64,000 nt of DNA from Bradyrhizobium xenonodulans (GTDB lineage Bacteria; Pseudomonadota; Alphaproteobacteria; Rhizobiales; Xanthobacteraceae). Location: the NCBI RefSeq assembly GCF_027594865.1, contig NZ_CP089391.1, positions 4,060,501-4,124,500 of the forward strand. Direction: 5' to 3'. Below, one piece after another: positions 19,701 to 28,786 of this stretch (position 1 is the first letter of the stretch; the number at the start of each line of letters is the position of its first letter). The notes below the pieces were generated by a model. It did no database searches and had not been told where the DNA came from. It saw nothing but the letters and a program-made list of their open reading frames with translations. Made by a program: the position numbers and the translations under genes.

Positions 19701-19790
19701 ATGATCGAGACGGTTTCGGCACTGATGGGTCTGGTAAGCGCAGGGATCTTCCTGGCCCATGCGTTTGAAGGTTACCGTACGAGGGCCTGA
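19701..19790 (+). CDS. Very small membrane protein, 29 aa
   Basis: Reads MIETVSALMGLVSAGIFLAH and then a short polar tail, giving one hydrophobic segment at residues 6-20. The ATG at 19701 follows a weak GGAATTTGAG. Peptides of this form recur in Bradyrhizobium as I recall, but I cannot check. The function is unknown. Confidence 0.45.
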   Translation: MIETVSALMGLVSAGIFLAHAFEGYRTRA

Positions 19791-19891
19791 GGGCATTCGC
19801 GCGGACGGCAAGCATCACCTCTTTCAAGGCAGCGTTCGGACCATTTTGATCGATCCGACCGAGCATCGAAGACGAGAGCGGCAGGTGTCTC

Positions 19892-19990
19892 ATGCGCAAC
19901 CATGACCTCGTATCCGATAGCTTCCTGGCATTGACCGCCGGCGGCTTGGTTCTGCTCTGCTCGAGCCTTGTCGCACTGGCTTTCGGCTGA
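19892..19990 (+). CDS. Very small membrane protein, 32 aa
   Basis: A 32-residue frame with a polar start (MRNHDLVSDSF) and one hydrophobic helix (LTAGGLVLLCSSLVALAFG) to its end. GAGAGCGGCAGG lies 6-17 bases upstream of the ATG as a possible ribosome binding site. The pattern of polar head plus single TM is typical for small membrane proteins; no function is recognised. Confidence 0.45.
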   Translation: MRNHDLVSDSFLALTAGGLVLLCSSLVALAFG

Positions 19991-20145
19991 GCACGACCAC
20001 CACTTTCCTCTTTTCTAACTACAACTACACCGCGATGCAGCATGCGATCCGTTTTGGATTGCCCTGCTCCCATTTAGTTGATTGAATTTCCAAGTACGGC
20101 GCCTCGACTCATTTCAAGAGGCCATCACCAACGAAGGTGACGCAA

Positions 20146-20274
20146 ATGCTTGCTGAGAAATTCTTTCTCGTTCTGGAATCGCTGATCCGCGGCGACCGCA
20201 CTTATCCCGACGGAAGCCCCCGCATCATCAGCACCTCCGCGCACATACCAGTGAAGCTGCCAGGCCAGAAATAG
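20146..20274 (+). CDS. Small conserved-type protein, 42 aa
   Basis: A 42-residue protein beginning MLAEKFFLVLESLIRG and ending in HIPVKLPGQK, with the middle motif YPDGSPRIISTS. A good ribosome binding site (GAAGGTGA) ends six bases before the ATG. I recall similar short proteins across Bradyrhizobium, but their role is unknown. It is not membrane-spanning; it may be a short helix plus an extended tail. Confidence 0.55.
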   Translation: MLAEKFFLVLESLIRGDRTYPDGSPRIISTSAHIPVKLPGQK

Positions 20275-20305
20275 CCGGCGCGTCCTGAACCTCGAATCGC
20301 GCTGC

Positions 20306-20596
20306 TCAGCGCAGGCCCAGTAGCGAGCGGCGATAGAAGCTGTCGCGGGCCTCGCTCAGGCAGACGAAGCTGCCGTCGAAGCCCTGGCCGTACCGCTTCT
20401 GGCCCTTGCGGTAGTAGACGCCTTTCCTGAAATCGAGCCAGACCACGTGGTCGTGCGGGCAATGACGCTGCGCCTGCGCCTCGTAGCGAAACGGGGTCAG
20501 CGGCGTTGCCGAAACCTCCGCGCCGCCGGCACAAACCATGACCGCGGCCGCGAGCACGACCAGGCCGGGCCAATCGCCGAAGCCGCTCCAAGACAC
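20306..20596 (-). CDS. Small exported hypothetical protein
   Basis: A 96-aa product if read from the GTG at 20596, which is preceded by GAGGCGGGA; a longer ATG start at 20704 lacks such support. A hydrophobic export segment (LVVLAAAVMVCAGGAEVSA) is followed by a short mature domain containing HCPHDHVVWLDFRKGVYY, YGQGFDGSFVCLSEA and a basic end. Two Cys residues in the mature part could form a disulfide. It resembles a family common in Bradyrhizobium periplasmic small proteins; function unknown. Confidence 0.6.
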   Translation of the reverse strand: MSWSGFGDWPGLVVLAAAVMVCAGGAEVSATPLTPFRYEAQAQRHCPHDHVVWLDFRKGVYYRKGQKRYGQGFDGSFVCLSEARDSFYRRSLLGLR

Positions 20597-20757
20597 TTCC
20601 CGCCTCCCGATCCAGGCCGCCGCAGGACGACCTTTCGGTACGCTAGCATGAGAGGCACGATCCACCGAAGGTAACAAGCGCGCCTCGCGTCTTCCGACGG
20701 CCATCTTGCCGGGCTACATGAACGCAAGATCGTCTTGCCAGCGAGGATATTGCCTGA

Positions 20758-21336
20758 ATGTCGGTTGAGCCAGCACCCGGGACCGAACCCCGCCCGCCCT
20801 TGCCGCGGCTGGGCCTGCTGCCGATGATCATCTTCGGCTCTCGCTGGCTGCAACTGCCGCTCTATCTCGGGCTGATCGTGGCGCAATGCGTCTACATCGC
20901 GCTGTTCCTCAAGGAACTCTGGCATCTCTCCTGGCATGCGCTCGACCTCACCGAGCAGCAGATCATGATGAGCGTCCTCGCGCTGATCGACGTCGTGATG
21001 ATCTCCAATCTGCTCGTGATGGTCATCGTCGGCGGCTACGAGACGTTCGTCTCGCGGCTCGACCTCCAGGGCCATCCGGACGAGCCGGAATGGCTCGGTC
21101 ATGTCAATGCGAGCGTCCTGAAGATCAAGCTCGCCATGGCCATCATCGGCATCTCCTCGATCGCGCTGCTGCGCACCTTCATCGAGGCCGGCAATCTCGG
21201 CTCAGATCGTGCCGGCTTCACCGAGACTGGCGTGATGTGGCAGGTGCTGATCCACATCACCTTCATTCTCTCGGCGATCGGCATTGCCTATGTCGACAAG
21301 CTCAGCGATTCAGGCATGCGCAAGCATGCCGAGTGA
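20758..21336 (+). CDS. YqhA/UPF0114 family inner-membrane protein
   Basis: A 192-aa membrane protein with hydrophobic segments at about residues 33-60, 70-95, 125-145 and 160-180. The patches SRWLQLPLYLGLIVAQCVYI, VVMISNLLVMVIVGGYETFV and IALLRTFIEAGN are typical of the TIGR00645/YqhA family. The function of this family is not settled. It is followed closely and convergently by the DUF1476 gene. Confidence 0.87.
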   Translation: MSVEPAPGTEPRPPLPRLGLLPMIIFGSRWLQLPLYLGLIVAQCVYIALFLKELWHLSWHALDLTEQQIMMSVLALIDVVMISNLLVMVIVGGYETFVSRLDLQGHPDEPEWLGHVNASVLKIKLAMAIIGISSIALLRTFIEAGNLGSDRAGFTETGVMWQVLIHITFILSAIGIAYVDKLSDSGMRKHAE

Positions 21337-21351
21337 GCCGCAACGCCGGTC

Positions 21352-21672
21352 TTATTCTTTGTCTGCTTCGAGTTGCGCGAGCGCCTGATGCAGGCATTCC
21401 TGAAGCTTGGCTGCGACCTGCTCGCGCGCCACGCCCTTGGCGGCGAGATCGCCCGACACCTTGCTCACGATGTCGTCGATGGTCCGGCTCTCCAGACTGT
21501 CCGTGACCAGCGCCGTCGCATAGCTGGCCGCGGCATCACCGCTGAGTCCAAGCTGGCCTGCGGCCCATAGCCCGAGCAGCCTGTTGGACCGGGCCGCGGC
21601 CTTGAACATCAGCTCCTCGTCGTGGACGAATTTGGCTTCAAAGCCCTGCTCGCGCTTGTCGAACGTGGTCAT
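21352..21672 (-). CDS. DUF1476 protein, alphaproteobacterial F1Fo-ATPase inhibitor (zeta subunit) type
   Basis: A 106-aa helical protein that starts TTFDKREQGFEAKFVHDEEL, the signature of the DUF1476/zeta family. In Paracoccus this protein plugs the F1 rotor through its N-terminal segment and blocks ATP hydrolysis (established knowledge). The remaining helices (KAAARSNRLLGLWAAGQLGL, then a charged C-terminus) match the family. The start at 21672 is the second ATG of a slightly longer frame and places the conserved motif at the N-terminus. Confidence 0.92.
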   Translation of the reverse strand: MTTFDKREQGFEAKFVHDEELMFKAAARSNRLLGLWAAGQLGLSGDAAASYATALVTDSLESRTIDDIVSKVSGDLAAKGVAREQVAAKLQECLHQALAQLEADKE

Positions 21673-21930
21673 GGTCAGCTCCATTGCGCTTACGCTGATG
21701 GGGGTGGCGGACTTGGCTGGGAGCGAACGTCTCCGTGGTTCTCGTCAGTTTAGGATCATTTGAAGCTTCCTCCCGGAAGGCAAACGCCGTCAAGCCTGCC
21801 GGCGCCGGAGGCCGGGCGGATGCGCGGCAGGCATCAGCCCCGCGCCAGCCAATCCGGCTAGGGAGAGATGTTTACCATCCGTTAAGCAGACTCAGCGCCG
21901 CATGGCGTGGGGGACATCGAGAGCTGACGC

Positions 21931-22155
21931 ATGAACAAAGAGCTGCGGGAGTTTCGACGGCTTGAGCGGGTCTGCCTGGAGCAGGCCGCCCTCTCCACCA
22001 TGGATCTGGCGCGAAGCGGATTGCTCAAGGTCGCCGACGATTGTCGTATCGCAGCCGAAGCGATCGAGGCGCAAGCGCCCCGCGGTGCGTTCGCAGGCGC
22101 CGTTCAGGCGCTCAAGCTAGCACTCGGCGCAACGCGCGCGCCCAACCGGCACTAG
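21931..22155 (+). CDS. Small hypothetical protein, 74 aa
   Basis: A 74-residue helical protein with LREFRRLERVCLEQAALSTM and an amphipathic middle (LLKVADDCRIAAEAIEA). It has no signal peptide and no recognised domain. It resembles the many short Cys-containing cytosolic proteins of Bradyrhizobium that start with a leucine-rich, charged helix. Supported by an open frame and a GAGAGCTGACGC leader. Confidence 0.5.
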   Translation: MNKELREFRRLERVCLEQAALSTMDLARSGLLKVADDCRIAAEAIEAQAPRGAFAGAVQALKLALGATRAPNRH

Positions 22156-22212
22156 GCGCCGGCATCGTCGGAAGATCAGTCCAAGAGATATTGGAACGTC
22201 GCCCGAGCGCGG

Positions 22213-22404
22213 TCAGCCCTTCGGCGCCGCCGCTTCACGCGCGAGCCGTTCGGCTTTCAGCCGTTCCTTATTGGCGTAAAACGCCTTCTGCGCCTCTTCA
22301 TGATCGCGCATGGCTTTTTCCGCCTCGATCCGGCGTGCGGCATCGCGTGCCTGGCGCTGTTCGGAGGTCAAGGGTTTGCGTCGGAAGGAAAGGTCTTCAG
22401 TCAT
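22213..22404 (-). CDS. Small charged coiled-coil protein, 63 aa
   Basis: A 63-residue, highly charged helical protein: LSFRRKPLTSEQRQARDAAR, then AEKAMRDHEEAQKAF and KERLKAERLAREAAA. A single continuous helix is likely. The start at 22404 (MTEDLSF) is chosen over a longer upstream frame because the conserved-looking body begins there. Function unknown; similar proteins appear widespread in related genomes (recollection only). Confidence 0.55.
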   Translation of the reverse strand: MTEDLSFRRKPLTSEQRQARDAARRIEAEKAMRDHEEAQKAFYANKERLKAERLAREAAAPKG

Positions 22405-22511
22405 GGCGAGACAACGCAGACGCAGCGAAAAGGTTCCACGACATGAACCCGATGCGCCGGGGTACTCGACCAAAACCCTAAAATATCAAAGGATTAGGCG
22501 AGCCACCTGAC

Positions 22512-23158
22512 CTATTGCTTCGATCCCGGCGGCTTTACGCCGACGAGAGGACATTGCGGCGCGGGCGGGATTGCGCTGCGGACGGGCGGATCCGGATAGT
22601 ATTGGGTGTTTTGCTGAACCTCACGCGCCAGCTCCGTGCCGCCAAGCAGCGTGATCAGCATCAGCGCCTCGTCGAGCCCGGCCGAGATTCCGCCTCCGGT
22701 CAGGCGATTGCGATCGAGCACGAAACGCGGATGGCCGTCGGCAACCTTCACCTTCGGAAAGAGCGTCGGGAAGCACTCCAGGAAGGCCAGTGCGTCGTCG
22801 CAAAGTAGCCGTCGAGAAGACCGGACGAGGCGAACAGCATCGCGCCCTCGCAGACCGAGCACATGTACTTCGCACCGGGCGCCTGCTTGGTCAGGAAATG
22901 GAAATAGGTCCGGTGCGGATCGTTGATGATCTCGGTGAGCGCGGCCCGGTCTCCGCCGGGGATCCAGACGGCATCATACTGGGCGCACTCCGCAAAGGAT
23001 TTTGCGACCTCGAACGGAAATCCCCGGTTGCGAAACCGCTTCATTCCCGGCTTTGCCGCGACGATCTCGACGTCGAACCCGGCCCAGTCGAACATTTCGA
23101 AGGGGCCGGCGACGTCGAGCATGTCGACGCCGTCATAGACGGGGATTCCGATCTTCAT
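22512..23158 (-). pseudogene. DJ-1/PfpI family protein, frameshifted
   Basis: With one base restored the product is about 215 aa. The first frame (23158 to about 22787) gives MKIGIPVYDGVDMLDVAGPFE, AVWIPGGD and the nucleophile-elbow region MCSVCEGAMLFASSGLLDG up to ATTHW. The family then requires an AF-type continuation, found one frame over (AFLECFPTLFPKVKVADGHP and GLDEALMLITLLGGTELA). The break maps to the CC at 22787-22788, where a third C restores the frame. The Cys in SVCEGA would be the catalytic or redox residue. A decayed gene or a sequence error are both possible. Confidence 0.75.
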
Positions 23159-23189
23159 CGCGCGCCATGCTCCCTGCTGACCTCGGACC

Positions 23190-24890
23190 TCAATGTTTGT
23201 GGCCTGCCGGCGTTGCCGTCGGCTGCTTGGCATGGCGCATGCCCGCCATCCCAAGTCCGCCGCCGGGCGCGTTGAGGTCGGGAACGATTTCGATGTTGGC
23301 CATCATGCCGGCGTCCTCGTGGTCGAGGATGTGGCAATGCAGGACGTACTCGCCGATATAGCGGTCGTACCGTGTCCTGACGCGGATCTGATAATTGTTC
23401 TCGACGATGATCGTGTCGCGGAACGTGTGCCACATGCCGCAATACTGGTTGGCGAGTTGCTGCTTGTCGGCATAGACGATGTCCGGTTTGCAGGTGCCGT
23501 CGGGATTGTAGATCGAGATCTGCTGACCGTTGGTGTTGGTGGTGGTAACGTCGATCACCTGGAACGGATTGACGTGGATGTGGAAGATGTGCGGCTCGCC
23601 TTGCGCGGAGAGCAGCCAGTCGTCCGTGGTGTTGACCTCGCGGGTGAAATTTACGACGTCGGGATCGTAGGACTTGTTGTTGACCGTGAAGGCCGGGAAG
23701 TTGATCGCAAAGGCAGCCTGCTGCTCCTGGCTGCCCGCAGCGGGCGGTGCGAGGTTTTCGAACGGCGCCCACGGCCGCAAATCGCCGTCACGCAATCCGG
23801 TGCGGACGGGATCCGGCAGCGTCGGATTGGCATCGTACAGCGCCTTGCCGACATAGGCCTGCAAATCGCCGGTCACGGGCTGGCCTCCGCGCACATGGAT
23901 GTAAGCCAGCAATTGCGGTGTCGACGGCCCCTGCCCGCCGCCATTGCCGTTGGACACGCGCTCGGCCGGCGGCGCGGCCTGGTAGCAATAGTCGCCATCC
24001 GAGGGAAAGACGACGAGGACGTCGCTGCGATAGCCGGGCTGCATGTAGTTCGATTCCAGCACGCCGCCGACCTGCGATGCGTGCACGGTCCGCAACCTGG
24101 TTCGGGTCAGACCATCCGATGCGATCTCGAATTGCGGGATCAGCGTGCCGGGCGAGGCGTTGCAGGCGGCCAGAAGATCGGCCTTCTGCTGCTGGCGGTT
24201 GCCGCTCAGCGCCGAAGTCGCGATCAGGTTCGTCGTGCCGACCGGCGTTGCGCGCACGACCTGAACGTTGATCGTGTCGTGAATGCCGGCATGGACGAAG
24301 CGCCAGCGCTGGATCTCGCCGGCCGGCAAGGTGAGCGTCGGCTGCACGATGCCGTTGACGCTGGTGAAGCGGCCGTTGGTGTCCCAGATTGTCGCGGAAT
24401 CCAGTTGCAGGCCGAAATTCTCGACGACTCCGGGGCTGACCGGATTGCCGGGGGTCGCGAGCGGACACGTCCACGGCGCGTTGGCGATGTTGCCAGGGCT
24501 GTTGGCGTTATAGAGACCTTGCGTCGTGTAGATCTGTTGCCATGGGCCACCCGACTGGTTTGGCTGGTTCTGGAAGCAGGCATAGGCGATCTGCTGGAAC
24601 AGGAAGAGCTGCTCCTTCAGCGGCGCGCCGTTGACATCGTGCAGCACGGTGTCGATATCGGCGATCGGCTTCGGGTTTTGCGGCGTCGGCGGCGTGTAGG
24701 GACGCTCGCCCTTCACGACGAGAACACCCGAAGCGCCGCTTGCCACCTGAACCGCCGTCGAGCCGTGGCGATGCGCATGATACCAGAACGTTCCCGCCGG
24801 ATGGTCGTTCGGGATGTTGATCTCGTAGGGAAACTTGGTTTGCGGCGCGATGTTGAGCAGGACGTTGTCACTGGAGGCCGCGGGCGAGAT
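23190..24890 (-). pseudogene. Multicopper oxidase, 5'-truncated
   Basis: A laccase-type multicopper oxidase fragment of about 567 codons. Copper motifs present: HPAGTFWYHAHRHG (first cupredoxin), PHIFHIHVNPFQV and the C-terminal HCHILDHEDAGMM with T1/T2/T3 ligands. The in-frame homology begins abruptly at ISPAASSDNVLLNI (about 24890). The signal peptide and the first HxHG copper motif expected about 100 residues upstream are missing, and a stop lies just upstream in frame. The next in-frame ATG (24746) lies inside the domain, so a functional enzyme is unlikely. The upstream DNA belongs to other genes. Confidence 0.8.
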
Positions 24891-25008
24891 CGGAATCCGT
24901 CATGCTGGCGAAGGCGCGCCTACCCTCGCCCAGCGCCAGTGTGTACCACCAGCCATCCTCAAAGGCCTCGACGAGCAACTCCGGCGCGGCCGGTCCGAAA
25001 GCCACGGC
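24891..25008 (-). pseudogene. Short flavoprotein-like gene fragment
   Basis: In a minus-strand frame different from its flanks, about 40 residues read AFGPAAPELLVEAFEDGWWY, then LALGEGRRAF and MTDSDLARG. The GWWY...GRR...MTDSD pattern resembles the C-terminal half of FAD-dependent monooxygenases/halogenases. The fragment is bounded by abrupt frame changes at about 25005 and 24890. No start or catalytic N-terminal domain exists. The assignment is by eye only. Confidence 0.4.
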
Positions 25009-25546
25009 GCAGGCGCTCGAGCTGCGGCTCGCTCATGCAATCGATGTTCATGCGTCGCCTGGGCTCGCCGACCCCCGCGGCCGGCGAATAGCCATCGGCA
25101 TCCACCGCAAATTCGGCAATCTCGCTGACACGCACGGTCGCGGTCTTCGCCGGCTTGCCGGGCGCTAGCTCGACCGCGACACTGGTCGCATCATCAGGGC
25201 AGCCCGCATCGATCCAGTCGGCGACGCGATCGATGTCGGCAGGAGCGACCGCGTGGCCACCCCACGGCAGCGCCGGAAAGCGGCCGCCATCGAATGGCGC
25301 CTCGCCGCGCAATCCCTTGATCAGTCCGGATGCGTCACTGCGCGCGTGCGGCGGGATGCAGCAGGCATGCCCCTCTGGAGGCGGCGCAACCATCCTGATG
25401 CCGAAGATCTCGGCCGCCTCGAGCGCCGGCGCACCCTTGTCCCAGAACCGTCCCGCGCCGCCATAATCGGCGGTGCTGTCGCCCGCGGCCTCGTCCAGGA
25501 TCGCCTTCACGCGCGCATAAGCAACGGTCAGTGCTTCGGTGTCCAT
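25005..25546 (-). pseudogene. 3'-truncated gene of unknown or oxidase-like type
   Basis: About 180 codons from ATG 25546: DTEALTVAYARVKAILDEA, ADYGGAGRFWDKG, GEAPFDGGRFPALPWGG, ADIDRVADWIDAGCPDD and NIDCMSEPQLERLR. After this the frame runs into unrelated residues and stops at 24959. The body reminds me of N-terminal regions of bacterial tyrosinase-like proteins, whose copper domain would follow, but this is recollection and unproven. It shares its 3' boundary with the flavoprotein scrap. Confidence 0.5.
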
Positions 25547-25755
25547 TCGGGCCCCCGGGGCGAGCGAGACGGAGAAGGCGGCCGGAAACTAACCACAACT
25601 TTGGGGTGTTGTCATCTAAACACGCACCTGCGCGCCAGCGCGGGGAAATTATTTTTCTCGGGTTGCGTGATCTATTTCATACGTCCGCCATTCAAGGACG
25701 CGTTCCTTGCCGGATGGGAAGAGCGCGGACTGCGCTGAAGGACAGAGGTCACTTT

Positions 25756-27270
25756 ATGAAGATTTCTCATTTCATCGCGTCCCTGTCCTGGCTGCTGCTG
25801 TTCAGCCTCCAATCAGACGCGCTCCACGCCGCCACGAGTGCAGACCAGACCGCGCTGGCGCAGAACATCTCCAATTTCGTCGAGGGCGTCCGAACGTCGG
25901 ACCTTGCGAAAGTGCAGTCGACGACGGCGCGAGGCTACCGGCCCGACGCTCAGCCCCAATACGCGATCCTTTCGCGATTGGGACAAGTGACGCAGGTCGA
26001 GATCGGAGACGAGCGGCGTCTCTCGAAACAAACCATCGTCGAGGCGGAACTGCGACATGCCGACGGTGTCTCTTCCTGGAACTTCAGTATTCAGGATGGA
26101 AGCAGGATTCTGGCCGCAGAGATGACGAGCGCCGACGTCTATGGCACCAGGACGCAGGCGGCGCCGCCGAAGAAAGGCGGTGGTGGCTATCACCACGGAT
26201 ATTCGAGAAGCCGTCCGAACCGAACGGTGGTGCTGTCCTGTGAGTTGGCTCCGAGTTCCTGCAATCAGGATGCCCGGCTGGTCGAGTTCTTCTTTGCGAC
26301 GGATCGCAACATCAAGATAACGAACAACGTCTCGACGCTTGATACGGATGCGCCGCGATCGGGCATCTTGAGCTATGGCGTTGCCGGGGTCCGTATTCCG
26401 GAAGACCATAAGCCGGGCCAGATCGAGCTTCCGTCCGAGTGGCACTTCCTGAGCTTCGACTACAAATCGGCGACGGATGAAACCAAGCATTTCTCCATCA
26501 AGCGGCTCGCGGCGACGTCGTACGACGACTGGAAAGAGCTGGTCAAAAGACAAGCCGATCAATCGCAAAATCGCGCCCTCATCTTCGTGCACGGCTTCAA
26601 CACGGGGTTTGAGGACGCGCTCTACCGAAACGCGCAGATCGTCTGGGACCTGCAGTACCGGGGCGTGTCAGTGCTCTTCTCCTGGAGCTCGAGAGGAAAA
26701 GTGCGCGATTACAATTATGACCAGGACAGCGCGGACATCGCGCAAGCCGAGTTTGCCGAGCTCCTGACCAAACTGCACGACAGCGGGATCGAGCATATCG
26801 ACATCATCGTCCACAGCATGGGAAACCGCGTCGTACTGCCGGCGCTGGATCAATTGGCGCAGCGGTCCAATCCCGTCAGGGTGCGGCAGCTGGTCATGGC
26901 CGCGCCCGACGTCGCCCGCGACAAGTTCATGATCCAGCTGCCCCTGGCACAGAAGATCGTTGACGGGGCAACGCTGTACGCGTCGTCCGCCGACAGGGCC
27001 CTGATCGCATCGGCCGAGTTGAACGATTTCCCGAGAGCCGGGATGGTCTTCGCCAACGGCCCGGTCCTGCTCCCCAACCTGGACACGATCGACGTGACCG
27101 CGATCGGTGAGGAGATCTTCGGATTGAACCATACGGTGTTCGCGACCAACCGCGCCGTGATGGACGACCTCAAGCTGCTCCTCATCAACGGGATGAAGCT
27201 GCCGCGCCTGTCCCAGGTGCACAAGTTCCCGGAGCCGCCGCTGGCGTCGACCTATTGGAAGTACCAATGA
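25756..27270 (+). CDS. DUF900-type alpha/beta hydrolase, exported
   Basis: A 504-aa protein with a signal peptide (residues 1-27), a polar N-terminal domain (about 30-170), a short Gly/His/Arg linker and a C-terminal alpha/beta hydrolase region. The hydrolase part contains LIFVHGFNTGFEDALYRNAQ (oxyanion loop) and the nucleophile elbow IVHSMGNRVV, as in the DUF900 family. The ATG at 25756 begins the signal peptide; a longer upstream frame would spoil it. It stands alone. The substrate is unknown. Confidence 0.85.
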   Translation: MKISHFIASLSWLLLFSLQSDALHAATSADQTALAQNISNFVEGVRTSDLAKVQSTTARGYRPDAQPQYAILSRLGQVTQVEIGDERRLSKQTIVEAELRHADGVSSWNFSIQDGSRILAAEMTSADVYGTRTQAAPPKKGGGGYHHGYSRSRPNRTVVLSCELAPSSCNQDARLVEFFFATDRNIKITNNVSTLDTDAPRSGILSYGVAGVRIPEDHKPGQIELPSEWHFLSFDYKSATDETKHFSIKRLAATSYDDWKELVKRQADQSQNRALIFVHGFNTGFEDALYRNAQIVWDLQYRGVSVLFSWSSRGKVRDYNYDQDSADIAQAEFAELLTKLHDSGIEHIDIIVHSMGNRVVLPALDQLAQRSNPVRVRQLVMAAPDVARDKFMIQLPLAQKIVDGATLYASSADRALIASAELNDFPRAGMVFANGPVLLPNLDTIDVTAIGEEIFGLNHTVFATNRAVMDDLKLLLINGMKLPRLSQVHKFPEPPLASTYWKYQ

Positions 27271-27635
27271 GGGCATGCCGCAGCGACGGACAGGTACGCG
27301 GCCCACCCCACGATCTCATGAGGATCCGGACACGCCTCTTAAAATTGTCGAAAACAACCCCATGCACAGTAGCCGATGCGTGTCGGATCAAGGGCTTGCA
27401 TGACCAACCCCGCGCGTCCGCATATCCATTTGACTCGTCGGGCAAAACAGCGGCATAATGCCATTATTCCGAAATCCATCGCGCCTGTCGTGGGCGCGTC
27501 TCCGATGTCGGTGTAGCTCGGTTGAGCGAAGCCGCGCGGACTCGCCGATCGCTTCATCCAGGTCGTGAACTTTGCTCTTCGCAGCAAGCTCTCCGTCGCC
27601 GCCTCTCCCGATGTCCCCGCCCCTCCCCGATGCAT
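27271..27635. other. Intergenic region, possible dispersed repeat
   Basis: About 365 bases with no supportable gene. An open minus-strand frame covers most of it but has no family-like content. Phrases such as CGTCGGGCAAAACAGCGG and CATAATGCCATTATT recall intergenic repeats I believe occur many times in Bradyrhizobium and Rhodopseudomonas genomes; this cannot be tested within the window, where only one copy is seen. Confidence 0.3.
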
Positions 27636-28376
27636 TCAGCTTCCCTTGGGAGCGGTCCCTGACTGCCCGCCAAGGCCGGGATTGATGGCCAGCGACGCGC
27701 CGGCAGCGCCGCCGGCTTCATAGGCCGTCATTGACACCATCCGGCCGCTGCTGCGCTGGGTCCGGAGCTTGAGGTCGAGCTTGTCGAATTCTGCATCGAC
27801 CACCGAGGTCTTGAGCACGACCAGCCCGCGGCCGGCGCCTTCGTTGATCTGATCGCGACCGGCCTTGATCGCCACCAGCCTGTTCGCGATCGACGCCACC
27901 ATCCCGAGCGCGAAGGAGGCATTGGCCAGATGCCGCTCCTGGTGCCGGAACCTGCTGTAGTCGACCGAGGTCTTGAAGCGGCCAAGTTCGGCGCGCACGG
28001 CGCCGTCGATCAACTCGGCCAGATAGTGCGCGACCTCGACGTCTGCGCCGAGACCGAAGAACACATAGCTGCTCTCGCCGGCCGCGCTCTTCTCGCGCCA
28101 GACCCGGCAATCGCAGAAATGAGCGATCGCGCCGATGCAGTCGTCCAGGGGAATTCGCTTCTTGCGATGGGTCTCGTAGACCCTGCGCTCGCACGGCGAA
28201 GCGCGCAGCTCGACGTCGGAGAGCGACAAATCGTGGCGATCCAGCAGCTCGGCGACCTTGGCGGCGGCAGACAGCGCCTCGTCCTCGGTGCAGCCATTGG
28301 CGATCGTCTTGGCGCGCAACGCCTGAATGCGGAGCTTCAGCTTGTCGAGCGCGGCCGGATTGAACGTCTGATTCAC
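27636..28376 (-). CDS. DUF2786 domain protein
   Basis: A 246-aa cytosolic protein. The N-terminal DUF2786 helices (KLRIQALRAKTIANGCTEDE, AKVAELLDRHDLSLSDVEL) are followed by the usual larger C-terminal domain (IAHFCDCRVW, YVFFGLGADVEVAHYLAEL, FALGMVASIANRL). The start is GTG at 28376, which overlaps the stop of the upstream small gene as GTGA. The function of DUF2786 proteins is not established; some are linked to phage or mobile DNA. Confidence 0.85.
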   Translation of the reverse strand: MNQTFNPAALDKLKLRIQALRAKTIANGCTEDEALSAAAKVAELLDRHDLSLSDVELRASPCERRVYETHRKKRIPLDDCIGAIAHFCDCRVWREKSAAGESSYVFFGLGADVEVAHYLAELIDGAVRAELGRFKTSVDYSRFRHQERHLANASFALGMVASIANRLVAIKAGRDQINEGAGRGLVVLKTSVVDAEFDKLDLKLRTQRSSGRMVSMTAYEAGGAAGASLAINPGLGGQSGTAPKGS

Positions 28377-28654
28377 CGATCACCTGCCCGGAAAGCCCAA
28401 CCGACAGACCCCGGTCGGATCGATTGGCGGAAGGGGTGTCCTGTCAACCTTGTTGAAATTACTCGGCTTTTTGGGCGTCGCCGAGACCTATCCACGGTAC
28501 TAACCACGGTCCTCCGGCCAACCTCGCGACCGTAGTTTTCGGCCAACTCGAGCGGCGCGCCGGCCTCGCCGGGCACCCTGCTCTGCTCTGCAAGATCGCG
28601 ACACAGCCCCTCCATGCGTGCGAGTTCGTCGATGTCGTGCTGATATTGCCCCAT
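28373..28654 (-). CDS. Small hypothetical protein coupled to the DUF2786 gene
   Basis: A 93-aa frame from ATG 28654 (MGQYQHDIDELARMEGLCRD). The first 45 residues look like a small helical protein family (ARMEGLCRDLAEQSRVPGEA), while the second half is Arg-rich and unlike it, so the 3' part may be frameshifted or degenerate. The stop overlaps the DUF2786 GTG start (GTGA), which supports translation through this point. Confidence 0.4.
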   Translation of the reverse strand: MGQYQHDIDELARMEGLCRDLAEQSRVPGEAGAPLELAENYGREVGRRTVVSTVDRSRRRPKSRVISTRLTGHPFRQSIRPGSVGWAFRAGDR

Positions 28655-28786
28655 GGGCGCGGGGATCAGACTTCGGCCGGCGTACACCATCAAGCCCACG
28701 ACTGCCTACCCCTTTTTAGCCGTAGCCTTTTCGACCGCTTGAGGTCAGGTTCGGGTCCTGAAGAGAACTCTAGTCAAGAGCGTCTC

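Noticed and set aside
27339..27635. Minus-strand 98-codon frame
   Set aside because: No ribosome binding site, no family-like segments, low-complexity composition; more likely intergenic DNA.
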